In this document: in pieces, positions 9,867 through 20,155 of the stretch
How the letters are laid out: each line of letters begins with the position of its first letter
Position numbering within the stretch: the first letter of the stretch is position 1
Assembly (NCBI GenBank): GCA_019973155.2
Contig: BPQB01000015.1
Coordinates: forward strand, 248,001 to 312,000
From: Phanerochaete sordida
Taxonomy: Eukaryota > Basidiomycota > Agaricomycetes > Polyporales > Phanerochaetaceae
Direction of reading: 5' to 3'
Length of the DNA: 64,000 nt
Notes under the pieces: generated by a model
Seen by the model: only the letters and a program-made list of their open reading frames with translations
What the model was told of the DNA's origin: nothing
Databases searched by the model: none
Translations under genes and position numbers: made by a program

Positions 9867-11127
9867 CTAGTCTGTGCCAGAAGACTCGGAGCCCTTGCTA
9901 TCTCTCGCAGCTGGCGGCAAGCGGATGAATGTTGGCATGAATACAGGTCCTTCTCCGTTGCTCGTCAGGAAATATGCTCCTTCCCACCGGCTACAGTCGC
10001 GTGAGTTACTCGTATATCATGACAGGAGAGCACGTACGTTGCTGACCAGAGCCCACGCAACGTGGAGAATCGCTCTAGGTCGCCGATAAAATCTGAGGAC
10101 GACCGGTCCCGAAAAATGTCGGCGAACGGCCCTGATAGGAGGTTCAACAGTTCTGTAATCGACAGTTCTCTATCCAAGCTGCACCGGTGTCAGGATGGTT
10201 GACCTGAAGATATGCGCTTGCTCAAAGGACTTACTCCGATTGGAACCCTCGGACGATGTCCCACACGGTCAAGCCCATCAGGTTGCGGAAGAGATGTTCG
10301 TGGCCCAGGGTTATGGCGTGGAACTTGATGTGGCGCACAGATGGGAACGTTGCGAGACTACGAATGGCGACGGGGTGTGCTGATAGCTGGCGTACGTAGG
10401 TGAGAGGCGCGTCGGGGTCATTCACGCGAAACTTCGCGTCATATGGGTCGTGGAACCATGGTGGCAGATGTTCTGACTTGAACTTGATATCCTGGAATAT
10501 GGGGTTGAAGATAGGGATGGGATGTCCGGGTACTGTCCATTCTCTTGCGTCTTCGGGATCGAGCATCGCGTCCCACGCGCCTTCCTCCGGATCCCAGTTG
10601 TACTTGCGCATGGCGAGCTCAGCCTGTTGGGCTATAGAGACAGTGAGCCAGTGAGCATAAAACTATGCGTAGGCTCACTCACCGTTCCAGTCGAGCAGCG
10701 CGCCTCCACACCGTGGGTGTGAGCAGAACCCGTCCTTCGCTATGGTCTCAAACGCGATTTCCTTCCAGGACGAGTCCGCTTTCAGCCACCCAATACCGGC
10801 CAGGGTGCAAGACCGCCTCCAAAACTCCGCTTGCTGGCTATTGTCGCCGTAGAACGAGGCAACAGTCTTGCAGGTATGGTAGTAGCAGACGTGGGTCCGC
10901 AAGTCCGCCAGAGGGATATACTCCTTGACGAGCAGCAAGAGCTCGTTCGGTAGCTTGCACTCTGCTTGCCTCTGTGACACATGCTCTGCATAGTGTGCGA
11001 GCATAGATGCGTCGAATTGGCCTGGAGGCAGGTGGCAGGCAGCGGCAGATGGGAGTTCGTGAACAAGAAGGCCCGACCTGGCTTGGCGCTTGGGCGCGTC
11101 GCATGCTTCATCCCTACCCACCACCAT
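9867..11127 (-). CDS. F-box-like conserved fungal protein
   Basis: Four exons join in frame: 11127-10683, 10631-10235, 10178-10038 and 9990-9867, giving 368 residues. An F-box-like helical segment lies around residues 50-90 (CKLPNELLLLVKEYIPLADLRTHV...TCKTVASFY), so a role as an SCF ubiquitin-ligase substrate adaptor is possible. A Cys/His cluster follows (FCSHPRCGG). The rest is rich in Trp, Tyr and Pro (PGHPIPIFNPIFQD, LPPWFHDPYDAKFRV), and the C-terminal part contains WEGAYFLTSNGEGP. I do not recognise the C-terminal family. The start at 11127 is the first ATG; the open frame continues upstream without a Met, so a short 5' exon is possible. The start lies only 95 bp from the divergent Dad4 gene. 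Confidence 0.72.
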
Positions 11128-11222
11128 CCGCGTGAAGGACGAGGCTTTCGCCCACTCTTCCTGTCGCTGCACCTTGCAATACAATACCCACGTTGAATCT
11201 TCGTTGTCTGTCGGGGTAAAGC

Positions 11223-11568
11223 ATGGAGAATCCGCACGCTGAGCGCCAGAACGTGCTGCTGCAGCGGATCATCAAGAACGCGGTGCGTGCAGCTGAGAGT
11301 AGCTGGTCGTCGAGGAACCTAGACTCACTTTCTTCTTCAGGACAAATGTACTGAGACTGTCGTCGAGCTAAACCACTGTCTCGAGGTCTGCTCCCGTCAG
11401 GACTTGTCGTAGGTTGTTCAGGCAACTGAATATGCGTGTTCTTTGCAGGAAATTGTTCGCGCGAACGAACACGTCCGAATCGCTGCCGAGCTCGTGACGA
11501 AGTACCGCAAGAATGTGCAGTATAATCTCGAGGCAACTCGCGCGGCGGAAGCGACGTCCGAAGAGTAA
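11223..11568 (+). CDS. DAD4: DASH/Dam1 complex subunit Dad4
   Basis: Dad4 is a small subunit of the DASH/Dam1 complex, which couples kinetochores to microtubule plus ends in fungi. Three short exons, 11223-11282, 11341-11385 and 11449-11568, join in phase 0 to give 74 residues. None of the exons stands out as a long open frame. The N-terminus MENPHAERQNVLLQRI, the central ETVVELNHCLEEI and the ending EHVRIAAEL...YRKNVQYNLEAT match the Dad4 family in order and in its usual length of about 70 residues. Both introns are 58-63 nt with standard borders. The gene shares a very short divergent promoter with the F-box-like gene on the other strand. Confidence 0.92.
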
Positions 11569-12464
11569 TTACAGGCCTTCGCCGGCCGTACTGTCAACGC
11601 AGTCGGGCATCGGTCGAATTTTAGCCACACCATGGTTAGTTATGTTCCGACTCACGTAAAAGTCTATATGTACTGATGGCTCTGTATCAGCATGCTCATT
11701 GTCCGCCGACGCGAGTCGGGTAACGTTTGACAGGGGGGATGCCATCTTCGTTCTCCTCCGAGCGAACGAATCGACTACCGCGGTTGTAGTATACTGCTCA
11801 GCGGCGCAACGTTCTCGGCAGTTCACATCTCCTGAGACCACATCGCGTAAGCATGTGTTGCGAATGTGGCTGGTAAGGCTGCATTCGCTCTGCGGCTGTC
11901 GTGCGTCGTCTCGGCGATCTCCCTGTCCTTGTAATCAAGTGTACGGTTGAATTGATTTTTTTTTTAAAATAACAGTATGTGCAGAGGTCCCAAAATTTAC
12001 AGCACTCTCATGTCTACGCATAATCCACGCCAGCGAACCTTGAGCTCGATCTCTGGCGTCGAGCCTGTGACGTACGTGGTTCGGGGCTGGTGTCAACGGC
12101 GCGGTCAGACTGACGATCATTCCCTATGTAAATATACACTAGCTGAGAACATCGGCTTCTGTTCCTCGTGTCTCCGATTTGGACCACCGCTTTTCTGAGG
12201 ACTGACGTTTCTAACTGCGCCCTCATGCACGAAGCCATGCGGGCGCGACGGATGTGTAAGACCCCGAGTACCGGTGTTCGGTGTCCCATGCAAGCGCATC
12301 ATGGTTTGAGTACGCAGCATGCAGAAGTTAAACCTGAACAGCTATCATCGACGACCACGAAAGCGTTCATTGCAGCTAAAGAGGTATATTCATCGGTCAC
12401 GCTCAGTCTTGCGTTTCTTGTACTGACATGCCACGAATAGCCCTGAAGCTTGTGCAAGCAGAAC
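11569..12464. other. Intergenic region
   Basis: Nearly 900 bp without a gene I can support. A run of T and A occurs at about 11950-11970. Confidence 0.4.
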
Positions 12465-13970
12465 ATGTTTCCCAAACACTTCAACCTGCCCCCGTCGGCC
12501 TCTTTTTGCGATGTTCGCAATGCCGATGAAGCTATAGAAGACTTGCAGTCATACCTTCTAGCGCTCAAACAGCGGAGAAATACTCTCATACCCGTCGGAC
12601 GGCTTCCGGAGGATGTCCTCCTCGAGATCTTCGCGCATTTGGTCCAAATGCATGACTGTCCGGATGTCTGGAACACAGTACATCCCCAACCGCACGGCTG
12701 GCTCCTCGCCATCAACACCTGTCGCGCGTGGCGTGCGGCTTCCTTGTCCTATGCGAGGCTCTGGAGCACGATCCACATCATGCCATGGCAGCCCGAAGAG
12801 CGCATCGCGGCCTTTCTGGCGCGCTCCGCGGGATGCACGCTCACGTTCGAATCCCCCTACTGCCAAAGGACCCTCTACTCCGGGCTTGACATTATATTTG
12901 GGCATCACGGCCAGCGACTTCGCGCAGTCCACGGTCTCGGCGTTGAGGACGAAGGAGCCCTGACTTTGGAGGCTCTGACCTCCCGAGACGGGCCCCTGCA
13001 GCTTCCCAACCTGGAGATCCTTAGTATGACCATCCAACTCGATGATATAGCTGCTATTCCCGCGCTGGGTGAAGCCTTCATGCCCAAACTCAGGCACCTC
13101 GTCTGCGTTGAGGCCCCTCACACGGTGTTGTCGCGACTTATCCGCCCAACATTGACTGAGCTCCGTTTCTGGGGAAGCCCCTTCGAACATGTGCCTCTTG
13201 CCAGCTGGCTCGAGTTGCTCGCACAGCTCCCCACGCTCAAAATTCTATCGCTGGTGAGCATCATCGCACCGATGGAGGCCGACATGTCTACCGCCCACGA
13301 CCGTCGCGTGCATTTACCACGGCTCCGCGAATTGAACCTCGAGGTCATTCACGATTACACCCCAAGGTCCACAGCTTCATACGCTCAGCTCCTGAGACAC
13401 CTGTCGCACCCTCCGCACCTGCGAGTCCTCATGAAAGCGCTTTGCGGAAAAAGCGATGCTCATAGCTGGCTTACGGAAGCACAGTCCATCTTTTCATACC
13501 TTCAAGACGGGTCTGCTGCAGCGCGCTCGGGCGCAAGCATGACCGGGATGGCGGCGGCACCTTACACTCCCATGGTGCTGGATATCTCGCTCGGATGGTC
13601 GGATCCTGTTTTGCGACTGGCTCCACCCACATTTCCCGACGTCGTGCAGACGGACCTCCCACTCTCGCGCCTTCACATCTTCATACCCCCCGAGGCGGCC
13701 GCATGGCTGCCGTTGCTCACTGCCGCAGAGCCGCTCTGCACCTCAAGCGGCCGTGGTACGCTATATGTCATGTCTCGGGACGCCCGCCTATGGTCTGCGC
13801 TGCAGAAGCTCAAGTTTTTCTATGCCCACTCTCTGCAAGTCGTCCCTTCTTGCCTTGGAGGATTTGTCAAGAGCCTCGATGATGCCTTGGAGGGCGATGA
13901 CCCCCATCAGGAAAAGCGGCAAGCGCCCGCGGATGGGCTGCTCGCGATTCACCGCATTGCCGCAGGCTGA
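12465..13970 (+). CDS. F-box protein, paralog 1
   Basis: A single exon of 501 residues. A short coiled-coil-like helix (about 20-45, with QRRNTL) precedes the F-box (about 48-110: VGRLPEDVLLEIFAHL ... NTCRAWRAASLSYARLWSTI). This is the form usual for the large Agaricomycete F-box families, which recruit substrates to SCF ubiquitin ligases. The remaining 390 residues contain irregular leucine-rich segments (LPNLEILSM, MPKLRHLVC, LPRLRELNL). The start at 12465 is the first ATG in the open frame. The order of domains, the QRRNTL/QYRNTL/QHRNTL motif and the LPxLRxLxL repeats are shared with the genes at 21653 and 29057. Confidence 0.85.
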   Translation: MFPKHFNLPPSASFCDVRNADEAIEDLQSYLLALKQRRNTLIPVGRLPEDVLLEIFAHLVQMHDCPDVWNTVHPQPHGWLLAINTCRAWRAASLSYARLWSTIHIMPWQPEERIAAFLARSAGCTLTFESPYCQRTLYSGLDIIFGHHGQRLRAVHGLGVEDEGALTLEALTSRDGPLQLPNLEILSMTIQLDDIAAIPALGEAFMPKLRHLVCVEAPHTVLSRLIRPTLTELRFWGSPFEHVPLASWLELLAQLPTLKILSLVSIIAPMEADMSTAHDRRVHLPRLRELNLEVIHDYTPRSTASYAQLLRHLSHPPHLRVLMKALCGKSDAHSWLTEAQSIFSYLQDGSAAARSGASMTGMAAAPYTPMVLDISLGWSDPVLRLAPPTFPDVVQTDLPLSRLHIFIPPEAAAWLPLLTAAEPLCTSSGRGTLYVMSRDARLWSALQKLKFFYAHSLQVVPSCLGGFVKSLDDALEGDDPHQEKRQAPADGLLAIHRIAAG

Positions 13971-14862
13971 CGGCTAGAAAATATGTCAGCCGTAGTGCCG
14001 CCTACAGTAGAAGAACCTTGACCTGCTCAAAATCGGAGACCCCGCCATGGCCGCCGTTATTGGCGGGCTGTAATTCATGGGCGCTAAAAAGCCGACTGAG
14101 ACTGGTTGATCTGACGGCACTGACGAGCACTGATAAAGCTTTATCAGCACTTCTCAGCACGATCGCAGCTTTCCTGATGCCGACACCGTCGCCTCGTTAC
14201 GACAGGTAGCCATTAAATACGCGCAAGGCAGAAGGGCGTTCGGAGAATACGCGTCCCAGAGGTCTGTATTGGAATCTCTGCGTGTGGTATTAGCTGAGCT
14301 GGAGGCGCGCGGTCATTCGTTAGCTATAGCTGTAGACTCGGTATGAGTATCTGAAGCATCCGACCTGGCCTGATGAGATTTATCCCAAATATACCGCGGC
14401 TACGTGAGAGTGCTCAGCGTTGTGTGCTATTTTATGCTTGGTCACTACTTGTAGCATTTACCCAACAGCTCCTGCTCGGACAGGATGGACTCTACAGCCA
14501 TTCCGGAATTTATCGATGGCACCCCTTGCCAGTGGGACCCCGAGCGCTTCTTCCTAGCACGTGACTCTAGCGCGTGGCTCCGAGCTCGCGGTACGCGTAA
14601 CGCGACTCTTTCGCCCCTTCCATCACAACCACACCTGAGGCCTGAGGATCTTCCACATCGTGTCCAGCAAGCTCACACCGGTAGAGGCTTCCTCGTTTCA
14701 AGATCAAGCTCAAGCCCAGCTGTCTACTCCATCTTCTTCGACCGACGACTCCCTGTGGCACCGCTTTCGAGTCCGACGCGCTTCATACACCTGAGCCCAA
14801 CCCACTTGCGGACCACACAACCTCAGCATCTGGTTGTGTTCTTACTCGCGCCGTCAGCATCG
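13971..14862. other. Intergenic region with a kinase-like relic
   Basis: No intact gene is seen. A fragment related to the kinase-like genes lies at about 14463-14545 and is listed separately. The first 400 bp show nothing. Confidence 0.4.
14463..14545 (+). pseudogene. Relic of a kinase-like gene N-terminus
   Basis: Translated with one frame change near 14496, this stretch reads LLLGQDGLYS and then TAIPEFIDGT. That lines up with LGQDGHHSLSAVPAFLDD of the kinase-like gene at 20156 and with SVPEFIDEAL of the gene at 14863. No continuation of the kinase fold follows. The match is short, so this is a tentative remnant of a duplicated copy. Confidence 0.4.
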
Positions 14863-15961
14863 ATGAACTTAGATCTCTTTCTTGGCGAAAATAGGCGGCG
14901 GTATAGTCTATCTTCTGTCCCCGAATTTATCGACGAAGCACTTCAGCACTATACGGCGCTCGAGTTCCACGCTGTGTCGTGCATTCAGGATGACGATTCG
15001 AGCGTGTATCGTGGTAGGCTGCATGGCGATTCAGGGGAACCGATGGACGTAATCTGCAAGATGGTCTTGAACGAAGACTCCGATCGGCTCGAGGACGAAG
15101 CAGGACTCTACTGCAAGCAGATGCAGCACTTGCAAGGAACGACTGTACCGAAGTTCTACGGCCTCTTTTCTGGAACCTACATCAACATGTCAAGGAAGAC
15201 ACGGGCTGTCAGATGCATCATTACCGAAGAGTGGGGCACCTCAATGGCTACGGTGAAGCATATTCCCATGGAGCTACGGTGCGTACAGTGCATGATCTCT
15301 GTATGCGAGTGCACATTCTGATCGCGGCTAATGACGACGATGCAGAATCACTATCGCGGAGGCTGCCCTTCGCATCCACGCGGCAGGCGTCCAACACAAC
15401 GACCTTCGTCTTACCAATATTCTCATCTCCTCAGACAATAGTGAGGTGCGAATCACCGACTTCGATAACGCGGGCGAGCATGACTGCGGCCGGGCTATGC
15501 CTGTAATCCTGTATTCGTGGGAGCCTACGCTTGCCGACTTTGGATGTCAGGAGATACACGACTTTATGTGCTACTTCGGATTGTGGACGCCAGGTTCGTG
15601 CTCTGGCGACCCCCTCAGACCCGGCTATCCGCTCATTTATGTCTAACTTCCAGACGATGTCTTTTACTTGCATCGGTGGCACTCTATTCATCTCTCTTCG
15701 ACCGCTGAGGAGATGCTCGAGAACGCGAAGCCCGACGTTCCGGGCGAGCCTGAAGAACAGTTGCTGGCCAAGGCGGACGCCGTTCTCAAGCAGTACACCA
15801 AGCGTTACGGCGCGAGGTTCCCCTTCATCGGTCCGCCTGGGAGCCCCATCGAGGAAGGCACGGACGCCGCGTCCTTCGCCCGGCTGGAACCTAAGGTTAT
15901 CGGTCTTGATCGTCTCGAAAAATGCCGCAAGCCGGTCAAGACTCACGAACTTGCTGCATAG
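14863..15961 (+). CDS. Kinase-like (PKL-fold) protein, paralog A
   Basis: Three exons, 14863-15278, 15346-15593 and 15654-15961, give 323 residues. It has the layout of the small eukaryotic-like/aminoglycoside-type kinase fold. VYRG is in the N-lobe and VICKMV gives the likely ATP-binding lysine; an EDEAGLY helix gives the partner glutamate. QHNDLRLTN supplies the catalytic Asp and the metal-binding Asn, and ITDFDNA stands in place of DFG. All key residues are present, so activity is possible; the substrate is unknown. There is no signal peptide. The middle exon is 248 nt, identical in length to that of paralogs B, C and D. The C-terminal RFPFIGPPGSPI block is shared by all four. This copy is the most diverged of the set and lacks the upstream promoter box found for B, C and D. 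Confidence 0.82.
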
Positions 15962-16181
15962 GACGTGGTACCGTTGTAGTTGAGCGGCGTTCTGATGCGA
16001 AGAAGTAGCTGCCATTGAGTCCGAGTCACAGATGTATTATACAATACGCGTCGACGGTAGACCAAGGTTCGAATTTTGAGATGGCGGACGCAATTTAATG
16101 AGTTAACGCGAAGATACATACATAGTAATGCCACATGCGAGTGCAGCCTGCAAGTATGCCATAGTTCTGGACAATTTCCCG
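15962..16181. other. Intergenic region between kinase-like genes A and B
   Basis: The 3' flank after gene A shares short stretches (GTACCGTTGTAG) with the 3' end of paralog C, which suggests that duplication included the 3' UTR. No gene is seen. Confidence 0.4.
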
Positions 16182-16240
16182 GTGGCCATATGGAGACGCC
16201 CTGCGTTGTGGCGCCGCGGCTGCAACGCCAGGTACTTTAC
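16182..16240 (+). promoter_or_regulatory. Shared upstream box of kinase-like gene B
   Basis: A box at 16182-16214 (GTGGCCATATGGAGACGCC and then TTGTGGCGC) is followed by GGTACTTTAC at 16231-16240. Versions of both parts lie upstream of paralogs C and D. Here the central hexamer is CATATG; in C and D it is the E-box CACGTG. It lies about 90-125 bp before the ATG at 16306. Confidence 0.55.
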
Positions 16241-16305
16241 ACTCGAGCCTCTCGGACTGCCTACCCAGGTCCCCTCGGGACATCCTTCTTGCACCTTCGC
16301 CACCC

Positions 16306-17400
16306 ATGTCTCTTTCTCTGGACCTCTCACTGCGGCGAGACGGGCACCACAGCCTGACATCTGTTCCCGCTTTTCTTGACGACGCCCTCCGCAGATACAC
16401 TTCAGTCACCTTCCACGCCATCCAACGTATCTGTGACGGAGACTCACGTGTATATCGCGGCAACCTGGATCTTTCATCGGAAGAGACGATCGAAGTCGTC
16501 TGCAAGATTGTGTTGAACGAAGATTCGGACCGCCTAGAGGACGAGGCTAGGCTCTACACGGAGAGGATGAAGCACCTGCAAGGCACAACCGTACCCAGAT
16601 TCTACGGTCTCTTCTCTGGGACCTACGTCAACCCGGCGGGACGGACACGCGCCATTAGATGCATCATCGTCGAAGAATGGGGCTCCTCGATGTCAAAAAT
16701 CACGCACCTCCCTATGTCGCTACGGTGCGTACAGCGCATGTTTGCATGTGCGGCCACGCGTACTGATCGCAGTTTGAATCGATGTGCTAGTATCACCATA
16801 ATAGAGGCCGTTCTTCGCATCCACGCCGCAGGTGTCAAGCACAACGACCTTCGTTTCCCCAACATTCTTATCTCCGAGGACAAGAGCGAAGTGCGCATCG
16901 TCGACTTCGACAATGCGTCCGAGCATACTTGCCCGCGCTCGATGCCCGTGATCCTGTACGCGTGGGAGCCTACACTTGCCGACTTTGGATGCCGGGAGAT
17001 ACACGACTTCGTGAGCGACCTTGAGATATGGACGTCAGGTATGCAGTATAAACCGACTCTGTTGCACTCGACTCGTCGCTCACTTGCGCTTGATCTAGCC
17101 ACCGTCCGGTACCTGGGTCGGCTACACTCCGTTCACCTCTCTCCGACTGCCGAGGAGATGTTCAAGAGCGCGCAGCCGGACGTTCCTGATGAACCGGAAG
17201 AGCGGTTGCTGGCCAGGGCAGAAACACTCCTCAAGAACTACGCTACGCTCTACGGCGCGAGGTTCCCCTTCATTGGCCCGCCTGGGAGCCCTATCTACGA
17301 GGGTGAGGATGCGGCATCCCGCGCAGTGCTGGAGCCGAAGGTTATCAATGTTGATCGCCTCGAAAAATGCCGTCCATCGAATCAGACACAAATAACTTAG
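16306..17400 (+). CDS. Kinase-like (PKL-fold) protein, paralog B
   Basis: By alignment with paralogs A, C and D the gene has exons 16306-16724, 16791-17038 and 17099-17400, giving 322 residues. Both introns (66 and 60 nt) are multiples of three and free of stop codons, so the unspliced sequence is also open (364 residues). Key residues are present: VVCKIV lysine, EDEARLY glutamate, KHNDLRFPN and IVDFDNA. The N-terminus reads LRRDGHHSLTSVPAFLDDALRRY and the C-terminus carries RFPFIGPPGSPI. It is probably a soluble kinase-like enzyme of unknown substrate. It follows gene A in the same direction. Confidence 0.83.
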   Translation: MSLSLDLSLRRDGHHSLTSVPAFLDDALRRYTSVTFHAIQRICDGDSRVYRGNLDLSSEETIEVVCKIVLNEDSDRLEDEARLYTERMKHLQGTTVPRFYGLFSGTYVNPAGRTRAIRCIIVEEWGSSMSKITHLPMSLRCVQRMFACAATRTDRSLNRCASITIIEAVLRIHAAGVKHNDLRFPNILISEDKSEVRIVDFDNASEHTCPRSMPVILYAWEPTLADFGCREIHDFVSDLEIWTSGMQYKPTLLHSTRRSLALDLATVRYLGRLHSVHLSPTAEEMFKSAQPDVPDEPEERLLARAETLLKNYATLYGARFPFIGPPGSPIYEGEDAASRAVLEPKVINVDRLEKCRPSNQTQIT

Positions 17401-18121
17401 AGCTTGATACCGTGGTTTGCCTGCGTAGTAATATAACCAGGTTTCGAACGTGAACCACTGCTGTGCCATCTGGTCGAGTGCTCAGAGACCCCGAAAACCG
17501 CTGATCGGTGGTCAAACAGGCAGCAGCGTAAGACCTGATCTGTCCGTGAAATGCCCACCGCGTCGCCGAGAGAGGACCCGTCTCTCCACACACAGTTTTT
17601 GGTAGCGTGGCTTTACGACCTAAACGCTGTGAGCTGCGGCGGAAATATCGCCGGTCCCCTTGCGACTGTGGTCCGTGGACACCAAGGTTCTGCACCCTGG
17701 CTGCCCGGTATTAATGAAACGAATGTGTACATGGACACGTACAACACATTCGATTCCCATGCTGCTATGTAGTGGGATGATGTTCGGACACTATAGGCCT
17801 ATTGGACTCTGTGCGCCGTCTGGACCGCATGTTTACGCACTCAAACCGGCTATTTCCCCTCGTCCCGTATAAATACGTTGTGTAAACGAAAGCTGATTAA
17901 GATACGAGCGTTGTACAGCCATGGACTCATCACTACAGCTACGACTCCTTTCTGTGTGAATGATGTGCCCTGGGTATTTCCCATTTCCGACTGGTCTGTG
18001 ATACTAGACAGATCGGCGGCGGTCTCTCCTCAGCATCTCTGCTTCAATATACATAGGGAGGTGGCTGAAAAGACGTCAGCAATGAGTATAATCTGTGATC
18101 GCCGTAATCAAGCCGCTGTAC
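17401..18121. other. Intergenic region
   Basis: About 720 bp. No supported gene, RNA or repeat is seen. Confidence 0.4.
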
Positions 18122-19560
18122 TCACTTGGGACACACGCCACTCCACGGCTTTGAACCCTTTGGGATCTGAACTTCAAAGGCTTTTTCGCTCCACCAACTG
18201 GTGTCGGCTTTGCCGAGGTTGAGAGATGACTTCTTCAGGATGCCCATTGCGTCGGCAAAGAATGCGACAGCGTAGAGGAGAACAGGGTCCACGGCGCTGT
18301 TCAGAATGCTGGAGTAGTAGAAGGTGTCGTCGTTTTCGCCTGTCCCTCGGACGAAGAACATTGTGGAGGCGAAGGTCGAGAGGATGACGCGCCCAGGGCA
18401 TCTAGGCCAGCCCTGTTCGACGTCCTGCGGAAGATCGGGATCTTCGGTGACTGCTTGCATCCACAGCTGTTGACAAGGAGTCGCATAAGTATCGAAAATG
18501 TGGGGCACATGTCAAGCTTTGCTTACTTGGCATATAATCTTGATCTCCTTTTGGAGATTCTCTTTGGACTGGGGCCAGTTAAAATACATGGCCTTACCAG
18601 ATAAGATGTCCGATCCTGGCTTGGGGAAGAATTTCTCGAAGATCGTTGCAGAGACATTGGCGGTAAGCTCCACGTCTTGGCCGTCGTCGTTGTCGTCGCC
18701 ATCGTCGTCATCACCTACACCTTCGTTCTCTCCCTCGCCATCTCCACCTTCGTCGTCTTCCTGGCTAGTCAAAGCATCGGCGATCGGAGCCTTCCAGGCG
18801 TGAGACTTCAAGTCATGTTTGATGACGGTGTGACACTTGATTTCCACTGCGGCGGGGATGCGGTGCCTTGGGGACTGCCCTTTGTGCACAACGATGGCGT
18901 CCGGAATCACCTTCTTCTGCTTCGCGGACGAGAGATAGGGATGTGTGCAGGTGTCGACGATGGGCTCGTTGAAGCCCTTGTGAATAATAGCCCTGATGAC
19001 GTAGAGGGCGGGATCGCAGATACCTCGGAAGACAAGTCGCTCGGTGTCCTTCTCGCTGTAGATCGTTTCGGGTCGGCCTCGCTGGGTGTAGTAAGGAAGG
19101 ACTCCCGTCACGTACTCCCGATGCCTCGCGTTCCCCCAGTTGATCAGAAACTTGTCTCCCTCCAGCAATGTCTTGAGCTCTTCAAGGGCGTCAGTGAACA
19201 TATCGGGGACGTAGACCATCTTCTTCAAAAGGCAGTGGGGAGCAGCTGGTCGATTCTTGAGTTGCTTCGGTTTTACCTGCTTGGTTCCGTTCAAAACATT
19301 CTTGGCATAGAATCGAGGTAGGGGGGGCTGTATGGTGTGAAGAAGGCTGTATAAGGTGCTGTAGCGGATGCTGGCATCTTCAGGGCGCGGCATGGGCATG
19401 ACTCCTTTCGGAATGTCCTTGACACTACGACGGCGATAAGCAGGCGTACTGTGAGACTCGGTGGAGGCGATATCCTCATCAATAGCTGATATAACGCTGC
19501 CTCAGTACTTTGGAATATGCTTAAACGATCGAGGGAAATACCTGATTTTTTGGGGGGCAT
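18122..19560 (-). CDS. Unknown protein with a D...EIK motif (possible PD-(D/E)XK-like fold)
   Basis: Three exons, 19560-19542 (19 nt), 19485-18527 and 18466-18122, join in frame to give about 440 residues. The start MPPKKS at 19560 is chosen because a TATA box lies at 19661-19670; the open frame runs further upstream. The middle contains IPDAIVVHKG and, 15-20 residues later, AAVEIKCH, the spacing of a D...ExK metal site as in PD-(D/E)XK nuclease folds. An acidic Asp/Gly/Glu low-complexity stretch of about 45 residues follows. The last part (RVILSTFASTMFFVRG...FYYSSIL...LLYAVAFFADAM) broadly resembles the region before the kinase domain of fungal FunK1-type proteins, but no kinase domain follows at lower coordinates. 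The nuclease-fold idea is inference. It could be a stand-alone relative of a FunK1 N-terminal domain or a truncated gene. Confidence 0.65.
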
Positions 19561-19660
19561 TGGGACGTATGCAATTCGGAGGCGAGTTTTCGGTACGAAG
19601 AGGGAGTTTCCGTTAGCGGGAAGGGCGAGAAAGGTGAGGGCCCTCAGCAAGAACTAGCGT

Positions 19661-19670
19661 CCTTTATATC
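19661..19670 (-). promoter_or_regulatory. TATA box of the D...EIK gene
   Basis: GATATAAAGG on the minus strand lies about 100 bp before the ATG at 19560 and immediately before the upstream in-frame start at 19650, which is therefore unlikely to be used. Confidence 0.5.
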
Positions 19671-20067
19671 TCAGGGCACATGCAGATTGATGTCTTGACA
19701 TATCGTACATGGCCCATTGAGAGAGGAAGCGTGTGAGTTGGTTATGCCGTCTCGCCCTTTGACTCCCGTCCGGTGGGAATTCTAGAACAAAATACACATA
19801 CGACAGCTGCAGGGTGGCACCTACGTTGTCGCCCCTTTTTCTCGGCTTCGCACTAGCGGCGACGAGGTGAATGGCTGCGACTGCATCCGGAGTCTGGTGG
19901 CGCATTCAACCGGCATTTCCTGCGGCATCAAAGGTTCAGCCTTCCATTGTGTTGCGGTCAGTCAATTTAGTAGCCTGCTCGCGCTTCACGATTACGACAA
20001 AGACGCTTTCAGCAGACATCGATACCTTTGTGCCAGCCTGCCGATGCGCGTCGTGTTTAATTCCCCC
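19671..20067. other. Divergent intergenic region
   Basis: Space between the minus-strand D...EIK gene and kinase-like gene C. No gene is seen. Confidence 0.4.
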
Positions 20068-20119
20068 GCGGCCACGTGCAAGCGCCCTACGCTGTGGCGC
20101 TCGAGCTGATACTTAACGC
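20068..20119 (+). promoter_or_regulatory. Shared upstream box of kinase-like gene C
   Basis: GCGGCCACGTG (E-box CACGTG) is followed by GCGCCCTACGCTGTGGCGC and then TACTTAACGC at 20110-20119. It matches the boxes before paralogs B and D. It lies 37-88 bp before the ATG at 20156. Confidence 0.6.
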
Positions 20120-20155
20120 TCGAACTTTCCGAGCCAGGTCCCTCACTCATCATCC

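Noticed and set aside
14485..14862. Upstream in-frame extension of kinase-like gene A
   Set aside because: Family alignment begins at the ATG at 14863; the upstream part only contains a short relic and unrelated sequence.
18677..19321. Plus-strand frame with hydrophobic start opposite the D...EIK gene
   Set aside because: It is the antisense shadow of a gene with a good exon structure on the minus strand.
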